A stretch of DNA of 13,349 nt from CAYOMP01 sp964405075 (GTDB lineage: Bacteria > Bacillota > Clostridia > Lachnospirales > Lachnospiraceae): the NCBI GenBank assembly GCA_964405075.1, contig CAYOMP010000068.1, positions 1 through 13,349 of the forward strand. The letters run 5' to 3'. A model generated the notes under the pieces. The model saw only the letters and a program-made list of their open reading frames with translations. It searched no databases and had not been told where the DNA came from. Position numbers and translations under genes: made by a program. Of this stretch, positions 1 to 5,301 are shown in pieces (within the stretch, counting starts at the first letter, position 1; the number at the start of each line of letters is the position of its first letter).

Positions 1-143
1 GGTCCTAATATAATTCAAAATTCAAGAAATTGGTTCTTAGGTAGTCAAAATATTAGGACCAATTTGTTGTATTTTGAATTATATTAGGACCAATTTGACC
101 TATATTATGACTAATTTGTTGTATTTTAAATTATATTAGAATA
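1..143. repeat. Cluster of three ~33-nt repeats, two forming a large hairpin
   Basis: Positions 1-33 and 59-91 are inverted copies matching at 31 of 33 bases, the first 21 perfectly, with a 25-nt loop. A third, more diverged copy in the same orientation as the second lies at 111-143, 52 nt further on. A 17-nt direct repeat (ATATTAGGACCAATTTG) also occurs at 50-66 and 81-97. The array touches the left edge, so more copies may lie outside. The layout resembles the end of a mobile element, a MITE, or a protein-binding repeat array; no transposase is visible and the identity is unknown. It lies downstream of the minus-strand hydrolase gene, so the hairpin could also limit transcription, although no clear U-tract accompanies it. 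Confidence 0.8.
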
Positions 144-222
144 AATGGTTATAATTGAAATTGATTAATAGATTTACTACTTATCTTGCGTCTTATTTTA
201 TTAAAATTTAAAATGACGTTTG

Positions 223-1356
223 TCAATCACTCAGATGATTTGTTCCATTCAGTACATCCTGAGTCAGTATCTCTAATCCCTTCGCTGGTTCTTCAAAAAG
301 AGGGCTATGTGCTGAATTTTCAAAGGTGTAGAAGCCTTTTACCGGGGCCTCAAGCTGCTCATAATATTCCTTTTGCATGGAATAACAGCATGTATAATCA
401 TATTTGCCAGCCATAAAATATACCGGTATTTCAACCTTAGTTATCTCCTCAAATGCATTAAGTTTAGCATGATCTACCGGAGTACTATCTGCAAATGCCT
501 TGCCTCGCCAGATATTAATTCGTTCGATTGGTGTATAAACAGTACATCTTAAAGACGGCAGAAATATGCCTGTTATGACAGAGTTCATATTTCTAGCAGT
601 TCCAACACCCAATTCGTGCATAGCCTCATCACGAAGCATTGATGATTTATATTTTCTATACATTTCTTCAGATTCTCTGATTGGACATTCCTCAAATTGC
701 TTGATTCTCTTCTTATTTCCTGTTTTTCGGTACTGTTCCAGCATATAATCATACGCTAAATACTCGGACTCTCGCTGATTGGTTTTCTGTGAAATTGCTA
801 TATATGCCTGATACAACTCTGGATACAAACTTACAGTACGTAATCCAATGCCGGTTCCAAAGGAATGACCTATAAGATATATCTTTTCCTGCCCAAATCG
901 TTCACTTAAATACTTCGTCACTGCAACAACATCCTCAATATACTGCTGTGTTGTCATGGCCGCTGTATCCATGTTTGGTCTATAAGATAAGGAAGTTCCA
1001 CGATACTCTAAATAACAGACAACAAATTCGTTCTCGATACCTGTAGGATATTCTTTTTCAAGAAAATATTCCGGTATACCAGGACCGCCCCCCAGAAACA
1101 GCAACACCGGTTTGGTTACATCCTTTCCCACAATAAACATCCCTAGTGTCGTATCATTAATATCCAGAAAAAGTTTCTCTGAAATACTCCCCTCCACAAC
1201 CTTTCCTTCTTCATCAAGAATAGGGGACATTTTACCTTTACTTGGGGGAATTACTATCAATAAAGCAATTACCAGACAAATAACTGCTAATCCTACCATA
1301 ATCCACATATATTTTCTGCTTCCTTTCTTGCCGTTCATTAACATTTTGAAATCCAT
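223..1356 (-). CDS. Membrane-anchored alpha/beta hydrolase
   Basis: This 377-residue protein has a basic N-terminus, one membrane segment at about 17-37, and an alpha/beta-hydrolase domain outside it. The oxyanion loop is LGGGPG (88-93), the nucleophile elbow is GHSFG (163-167, Ser165), and the likely acid and base are Asp320 (AGKYD) and His350 (NSAH). The order and the GGGPG loop resemble proline iminopeptidase-like hydrolases, but the substrate cannot be read from sequence. The chosen ATG has GGAAGG only 2 nt upstream, so Met5 or Met7 may be the real start; both keep the membrane segment. It follows the TetR gene by 12 nt and is probably co-transcribed and controlled by it. No clear terminator follows. 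Confidence 0.9.
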   Translation of the reverse strand: MDFKMLMNGKKGSRKYMWIMVGLAVICLVIALLIVIPPSKGKMSPILDEEGKVVEGSISEKLFLDINDTTLGMFIVGKDVTKPVLLFLGGGPGIPEYFLEKEYPTGIENEFVVCYLEYRGTSLSYRPNMDTAAMTTQQYIEDVVAVTKYLSERFGQEKIYLIGHSFGTGIGLRTVSLYPELYQAYIAISQKTNQRESEYLAYDYMLEQYRKTGNKKRIKQFEECPIRESEEMYRKYKSSMLRDEAMHELGVGTARNMNSVITGIFLPSLRCTVYTPIERINIWRGKAFADSTPVDHAKLNAFEEITKVEIPVYFMAGKYDYTCCYSMQKEYYEQLEAPVKGFYTFENSAHSPLFEEPAKGLEILTQDVLNGTNHLSD

Positions 1357-1368
1357 ATCCTTCCCATA

Positions 1369-1944
1369 TTATTCGACCAGTATCTGATTCAGCACATCTT
1401 CCCATACAAAATCCTTGGTAACATATTTCATGGAAGTAATTGCTGCGATTCCATGTACTTTTGCCCACATGGCAATCAAACCATACTTGATTCTCTCATC
1501 ATCTAGACCTTCTTTTCTATATACCTGAAATACTTTATCCTTGTAATATTGAAAAGGAGGAAAGCTTTCTTTCGCATCTGGCACTGACAAGTCTATCGAT
1601 ATATCTTGCTGCATGAACAGAAAGCTGTAATAATCTGGCATCTCCATGAAAAATAACACATACGCTTTACCCATATTTAGAATTGCTTCGGGGGAATCTG
1701 GATTCTCCGTACGCTCCACTGCTTCCTCAAGACTCTTCATAAGCTGCTGTGTCACATAGTCCTGCATGGCTGCCAGCAATTCGTTCTTATTTGCAAAATG
1801 GCTGTATGGCGCTGCTTCGCTCACTCCACAAAGCGAAGCCAGTTTCCGTAGGGACAATTTTTCTATACCAACCTGCTGTACCATTGTAATACCAGCTGAG
1901 ATTAGCTCCTGCCTTAAATTACCATGATGATATGATTGCTTCAT
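1369..1944 (-). CDS. TetR/AcrR-family transcriptional regulator, WHG-type C-terminus
   Basis: This 191-residue protein has a typical TetR N-terminal DNA-binding domain (about 8-55) with its helix-turn-helix around SLRKLASLCGVSEAAPYSHF. The C-terminal half contains MPDYYSFLF (102-110) and W-x-x-x-H-G (Trp160, His164, Gly165), the signature of the WHG subgroup of ligand-binding domains. The start is firm: AAAGGAGG precedes the ATG by 6 nt. It is the first gene of a two-gene unit with the hydrolase, and TetR-type repressors commonly control their own operon. The ligand is unknown. Confidence 0.93.
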   Translation of the reverse strand: MKQSYHHGNLRQELISAGITMVQQVGIEKLSLRKLASLCGVSEAAPYSHFANKNELLAAMQDYVTQQLMKSLEEAVERTENPDSPEAILNMGKAYVLFFMEMPDYYSFLFMQQDISIDLSVPDAKESFPPFQYYKDKVFQVYRKEGLDDERIKYGLIAMWAKVHGIAAITSMKYVTKDFVWEDVLNQILVE

Positions 1945-2001
1945 AATTAACCTCCTTTCAAACTTAACAGTGATAAGATTAAGGTACTATATAAATTAAT
2001 G

Positions 2002-2013
2002 AATGTCAACATT
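2002..2013 (-). promoter_or_regulatory. Candidate operator/-35 region of the TetR-hydrolase unit
   Basis: The 12-bp sequence AATGTCAACATT has perfect 5-bp arms around a 2-bp centre. Read on the minus strand it contains TTGACA (2004-2009), a consensus -35 box about 60 bp before the TetR start codon. The hexamer 17 bp on (TACCTT, 1981-1986) is a poor -10. An inverted repeat over the -35 box is where autorepression would act, but it is shorter than many TetR operators. Tentative. Confidence 0.3.
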
Positions 2014-2096
2014 TTTATATAATATTCAAGGCTCCTAGTTATTTAAAAACGTTGTACTAGTGTATTGTACCGTTGAAATTTAGCATTTCTTATAAT

Positions 2097-2125
2097 TTGA
2101 CAAACATTTAAGAATAGTTTATACT
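2097..2125 (+). promoter_or_regulatory. Promoter of the DEAD-box helicase gene
   Basis: A perfect -35 TTGACA (2097-2102), a 17-nt spacer, and a near-perfect -10 TATACT (2120-2125) predict a start near 2132. This is about 300 nt before the helicase start codon, implying a long 5' leader. No better promoter was seen closer to the gene. Confidence 0.7.
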
Positions 2126-2131
2126 AGGCAA

Positions 2132-2430
2132 AGTGTAATTTAGAGTTAGAAAATTTTTGATAAAAAGGTTTGAGTAATACAGCTTGAAAAAGAGATTTTT
2201 TGCATAAATTAAGCCATATACATAAGTATTTGAGCTTATTTTTTTTTGATAGGAAAGTTCTTTCATATCAAATAAAATGCTTCGCGAAAATGGCGCGAGA
2301 ATGTGCTTTGCACATTCTTTGTTATGTATGTGATGTTTTGTCAATGCTAATAATTAGTATATAAGTATAGAAACATTTATGAAATCTTGAGTGTATTCTT
2401 GAGTAATGCAATGATGGAAAGGAATTTTTA
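2132..2430 (+). promoter_or_regulatory. Structured 5' leader of the helicase mRNA with an attenuator-like hairpin
   Basis: The leader holds several consecutive hairpins. The first (2206-2238, core TAAGC/GCTTA with an inner ATAC/GTAT stem) is followed by nine T's at 2239-2247, the form of an intrinsic terminator. Its 5' arm AAGC (2211-2214) could instead pair with GCTT (2182-2185), outside a small A5/T5 stem, giving a competing fold. Then come TTGAT/ATCAA with GAAA/TTTC (2246-2271), TCGCG/CGCGA (2282-2298) and a perfect 9-bp stem AGAATGTGC/GCACATTCT (2298-2318). No convincing reading frame lies here. Premature termination relieved under some condition would fit, as cold-shock helicase mRNAs often carry long regulated leaders; the switch itself is inference. 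Confidence 0.5.
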
Positions 2431-4017
2431 ATGGAAACAGTTAGATTTGATGAGTTAGGTTTGTCTAATGCAATAGTTAGAGCAGTTACAGAAATGGGAT
2501 TTGAGGAGGCTAGTCCAATTCAGGCTAAGGCGATTCCGGTAGTAATGGAAGGAAAAGATATTATCGGGCAGGCACAGACAGGAACAGGTAAGACAGCAGC
2601 ATTTGGAATACCCGTTCTTGAGAGAGTAAATCCTAAAGAAAAGCATCTTCAGGAAATTATCCTTTGCCCAACCAGGGAGCTTGCTATTCAGGTGGCAGAT
2701 GAAATGCGAAAGCTTTCTAAGTTTATGCATGGTGTTAAGATATTACCTGTATATGGTGGACAGGATATTGTTAAACAGATTCGTTCGCTAAAGGCTGGAA
2801 CACAGATTGTTATTGGTACTCCGGGACGTGTAATGGATCATATGAGAAGGAAGACCGTTAAGTTTAACAAAGTTCATACAATTGTATTAGACGAAGCAGA
2901 TGAAATGTTAAATATGGGATTTAGAGAAGATATTGAAACGATTTTAAAGGATATCCCAGAGGAGAGACAAACAGTTTTGTTCTCAGCTACAATGCCAAAA
3001 GCAATTATGGAAATTGCAAAAACTTATCAGAAAGATGCTGAAATAATAAAAGTGGTTAAGAAAGAATTAACAGTTCCAAATATAGATCAGTTCTATTATG
3101 AAGTAAGACCAAAGAATAAAGAGGAAGTACTATCTAGATTATTAGATTTATATGACCCTAAGTTGTCTGTAGTATTTTGTAACACTAAGAAGAAGGTTGA
3201 TGAATTAGTATCTGCTTTACAGGGACGCGGATATTTTGCAGAAGGTTTACATGGGGATTTGAAACAGTCTCAAAGAGATAGAGTAATGAACTCCTTTAGA
3301 AATGGTAAAACAGAAATTTTAGTTGCTACAGACGTTGCTGCCAGAGGTATTGATGTTGATGATGTAGATGCAGTATTTAATTACGATTTACCACAGGATG
3401 AAGAATATTATGTACACAGAATAGGAAGAACAGGACGTGCAGGAAGAACAGGACGTGCCTTTTCCTTCCTTTCAGGAAAAGAAGTGTACAAGTTAAGAGA
3501 TATTCAAAGATATTGTAAGACTAAGATTATTGCACAGCCAATTCCATCATTAAATGATGTTAAGAATACTAAAATTGAAAAAGTGTTAGATAATTTAATG
3601 AACATTATTGAGGAAGAAGATTTAACTTCAATGATTAATGTTATTGAAGACAAAATCAATGATGCAGATGTTACTTCATTGGATTTAGCAGCAGCTTTCC
3701 TTTATATGGCATTAGGAAATGACCAACAGGAAGAAGTAGAAAGCAATTATGATTTTGAAAATACCGGTGCACAAGAAGGAATGGTTAGATTATTTATTAA
3801 TATAGGTAAGAAGCAAAAAGTACGTCCGGGAGATATACTTGGAGCAATTGCCGGAGAATCAGGAATGCCGGGCAAACTGGTAGGTTGCATTGATATGTAT
3901 GATAAATACACATTTGTAGAAGTGCCTAGAGAATATGCAAAAGACGTATTGAAAGCAATGGAAAATGCCAAGATTAAAGGAAAATCAGTTAATATGGAGC
4001 CTGCCAATAAGAAATAA
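2431..4017 (+). CDS. deaD: ATP-dependent DEAD-box RNA helicase with DbpA-type RNA-binding domain
   Basis: This 528-residue cytoplasmic helicase unwinds or remodels RNA duplexes using ATP. All core motifs are present: Q motif (FDELGL...PIQAKAIP, 6-36), I AQTGTGKT (48-55), Ia PTREL (80-84), Ib TPGR (130-133), II DEAD (154-157), III SAT (185-187), V ATDVAARGID (299-308) and VI HRIGRTGR (329-336). A helical linker is followed by a DbpA-like RRM fold at about 451-525 (MVRLFINIGKK...). This architecture matches the DeaD/CsdA group, which acts in ribosome assembly and mRNA turnover, often in the cold. The start has AAAGGA upstream. It stands alone between its own long leader and a terminator. The symbol is by family; cshA-type naming is also possible. 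Confidence 0.96.
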   Translation: METVRFDELGLSNAIVRAVTEMGFEEASPIQAKAIPVVMEGKDIIGQAQTGTGKTAAFGIPVLERVNPKEKHLQEIILCPTRELAIQVADEMRKLSKFMHGVKILPVYGGQDIVKQIRSLKAGTQIVIGTPGRVMDHMRRKTVKFNKVHTIVLDEADEMLNMGFREDIETILKDIPEERQTVLFSATMPKAIMEIAKTYQKDAEIIKVVKKELTVPNIDQFYYEVRPKNKEEVLSRLLDLYDPKLSVVFCNTKKKVDELVSALQGRGYFAEGLHGDLKQSQRDRVMNSFRNGKTEILVATDVAARGIDVDDVDAVFNYDLPQDEEYYVHRIGRTGRAGRTGRAFSFLSGKEVYKLRDIQRYCKTKIIAQPIPSLNDVKNTKIEKVLDNLMNIIEEEDLTSMINVIEDKINDADVTSLDLAAAFLYMALGNDQQEEVESNYDFENTGAQEGMVRLFINIGKKQKVRPGDILGAIAGESGMPGKLVGCIDMYDKYTFVEVPREYAKDVLKAMENAKIKGKSVNMEPANKK

Positions 4018-4079
4018 AATTTGAAGAATGTGTGATTTAGCTTGAAGTTTTATTTCAAAATGATATGATAATTAAGTAG

Positions 4080-4120
4080 ATATTCTATATAGATTTTATG
4101 GTCTATATAGAATATTTCTT
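4080..4120 (+). terminator. Terminator after the helicase gene
   Basis: A perfect 14-bp inverted repeat (4080-4093 with 4102-4115) with an 8-nt loop is followed by TTCTTT. The stem is AT-rich, so strength is uncertain. It sits 62 nt beyond the helicase stop codon. Confidence 0.65.
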
Positions 4121-4251
4121 TATGAAGGAAATAACTTGATTAATTAGCGTAAGAAAGAATTGGAATTTTCATGGAAATTTTTCCTTAAATAAATATGGCA
4201 GACAAATATAGTGATTAAGAAAAAGAGAGATTATTAAAAAAGGAGGATATT

Positions 4252-4587
4252 ATGATGGTAGAAGGAAAAGAAAGTAAAGTAAATGAGTACAAATTTGCGG
4301 CACCAGTGCTTACAATAATATATATTGCGTTTCAAATTATGAATTTGTTAAATGATACTGCCAGCAATCCAGAATATGTTGAAATGATGCAGGGGGTATT
4401 TAACTTTGAACGATATGGTGTAGGATTATGTATTATTATTTATGATATAATTGCAGCATATAAGGTATTTGGATTCAAGAAAAAAGGTGAAATACCTACG
4501 TTTATACATCCTAAATTAGAAAAACTTATTGAAGGTATTTGCTTTGTTGTTATTATTATTGGATTAGGAGTAGCGTGTTTCTTTTAA
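4252..4587 (+). CDS. Small three-helix membrane protein of unknown function
   Basis: The 111-residue product begins with a short charged N-terminus, then has three likely membrane helices at about 16-34, 56-74 and 93-111, separated by an acidic loop (NDTASNPEYVEMM) and a basic loop (FGFKKKGEIP). The last helix runs to the C-terminus. I do not recognise the family. A strong GGAGG lies 5 nt before the first ATG; the immediately following ATG (4255) is an equally plausible start. Gene reality rests on the ribosome binding site, length and clean membrane pattern. It stands alone between the helicase terminator and the terminator at 4733-4785. Confidence 0.75.
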   Translation: MMVEGKESKVNEYKFAAPVLTIIYIAFQIMNLLNDTASNPEYVEMMQGVFNFERYGVGLCIIIYDIIAAYKVFGFKKKGEIPTFIHPKLEKLIEGICFVVIIIGLGVACFF

Positions 4588-4617
4588 ATAACTAGCTATG
4601 TGGAATACACTTTGGAA

Positions 4618-4711
4618 GCTTGTCGATTTATTATGCCGATTATGGAAAATTAGACAAGCAGATTAATTATTCTCGCGGTGTTCTTCGAATGCTTATGCAG
4701 GCATGGCATTC
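4618..4711 (+). other. Two stem-loops in the 3' region of the small membrane-protein gene
   Basis: GCTTGTC (4618-4624) pairs with GACAAGC (4653-4659). GAATGC (4687-4692) pairs with GCATTC (4706-4711), enclosing a further ATGC/GCAT stem. Neither has a U-tract. With the terminator that follows they form three consecutive hairpins over about 170 nt, so this may be a structured 3' UTR or a small RNA. No promoter of its own was identified. Confidence 0.4.
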
Positions 4712-4732
4712 TCTTTGCTACTTACGTAAATT

Positions 4733-4785
4733 AAAAAGCAGTTGTTTTTTGTGGAATTTTACATAAGAAAACAATTGCTTTTTTT
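4733..4785 (+). terminator. Rho-independent terminator
   Basis: AAAAAGCAGTTGTTTT (4733-4748) pairs with AAAACAATTGCTTTTT (4768-4783) with one G-U pair, and a T run extends to 4785. It ends transcription from the small membrane-protein gene. The flanking A and T runs mean it could also act on the opposite strand. Confidence 0.85.
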
Positions 4786-4875
4786 AGTGTGAAAAAACTT
4801 TTAAATTGGCTAAAATTCTAATATTTATCTAAAAAATGAGCAAATTGTTTTTGAGTAATTTAAGATGGTGTTTCG

Positions 4876-4904
4876 TTGACTATACAATTGCGAAATGTTA
4901 TTAT
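4876..4904 (+). promoter_or_regulatory. Distal promoter upstream of the oxidoreductase gene
   Basis: TTGACT (4876-4881), a 17-nt spacer and TATTAT (4899-4904) each match consensus at five of six positions. The predicted start near 4911 would give a leader of about 390 nt. Confidence 0.5.
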
Positions 4905-5088
4905 TTAAGCATAACAGACAAAATGATGGAGTGTTATTCCAAAAAAGGAAGAAAGAATTAACAAAAACAAAGAATGGAGAAGGATGATTAAAAAACGACA
5001 AAGTTATAAATACTAAAAAAACATACACAACAATGGTAATGTTGCACAAATATGATAGATACAATATCAAGAAAAATGAGGTGAAATA

Positions 5089-5117
5089 TTGATAATACTT
5101 TAACAATATGGTAAAAT
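5089..5117 (+). promoter_or_regulatory. Proximal promoter upstream of the oxidoreductase gene
   Basis: TTGATA (5089-5094), a 17-nt spacer and TAAAAT (5112-5117) each match consensus at five of six positions. The predicted start near 5124 gives a leader of about 178 nt that includes the whole hairpin at 5165-5264. Confidence 0.5.
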
Positions 5118-5164
5118 TAAAAAAATAACTTGTGGTTAGAGCTGAATAAAAAAAGACATAATTA

Positions 5165-5264
5165 AAGACTCGTTGGTGAGTTTTTGCACGCAGAATAGGA
5201 AAATTGTAAACTTACATATTTCTATTGTAAATTGTGTGCATTCTCACAAATCATAAAGAGTCTT
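5165..5264 (+). promoter_or_regulatory. Irregular ~100-nt hairpin in the leader of the oxidoreductase gene (candidate structured RNA)
   Basis: Nested helices close one domain: AAGACTC/GAGTCTT (5165-5171 with 5258-5264), GTGAG/CTCAC (5176-5180 with 5243-5247), TGCACGCA/TGTGTGCA (5185-5192 with 5233-5240, one G-U), and AATAG/CTATT (5194-5198 with 5222-5226) plus AAA/TTT. The asymmetric internal loops are of the kind seen in ligand- or protein-binding RNAs. No terminator follows, and the ribosome binding site lies about 20 nt downstream. I do not match it to a known riboswitch class. Confidence 0.45.
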
Positions 5265-5301
5265 AGCAAATTTTTAAGAAAGAAAAAGGGAGAATTGCAA
5301 A

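Larger units (their letters stand above)
4588..5301. other. 714-bp gene-free region before the oxidoreductase gene
   Basis: It holds the stem-loops and terminator at 4618-4785, two promoters (4876-4904, 5089-5117) and the hairpin at 5165-5264. The stretch 4786-5160 is very A-rich on the plus strand and contains no convincing gene. It is unusually long for this compact region and is best read as a regulatory region for the downstream oxidoreductase-hypA unit. Confidence 0.7.

Noticed and set aside
1..143. CRISPR-like array
   Set aside because: Copies are partly inverted, the third is diverged, spacing is irregular, and no cas gene is near.
2052..2070. TTGTAC repeated twice, 13 nt apart, between the TetR gene and the helicase promoter
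   Set aside because: Short direct repeat in AT-rich DNA with no matching inverted arms; not enough to call an operator.
2108..2344. 78-codon minus-strand open frame in the helicase leader
   Set aside because: Starts with TTG, has no ribosome binding site, and overlaps the helicase promoter and hairpins; composition is that of random AT-rich DNA.
3423..3458. Perfect 18-nt tandem repeat inside the helicase gene (GRTGRA twice)
   Set aside because: It encodes helicase motif VI and following residues, where GRTGRAGRxGxA is the normal family pattern; not an expansion.
4984..5016. Possible 10-residue leader peptide (MIKKRQSYKY)
   Set aside because: GGAG is present upstream but only 4 nt from the ATG, the peptide is too short to support, and it lies upstream of the proximal promoter's start.
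4825..5106. 93-codon minus-strand open frame rich in Phe, Leu, Ile and Tyr
   Set aside because: TTG start without a ribosome binding site; its apparent membrane character comes from reading the complement of A-rich DNA, and it overlaps both promoters.
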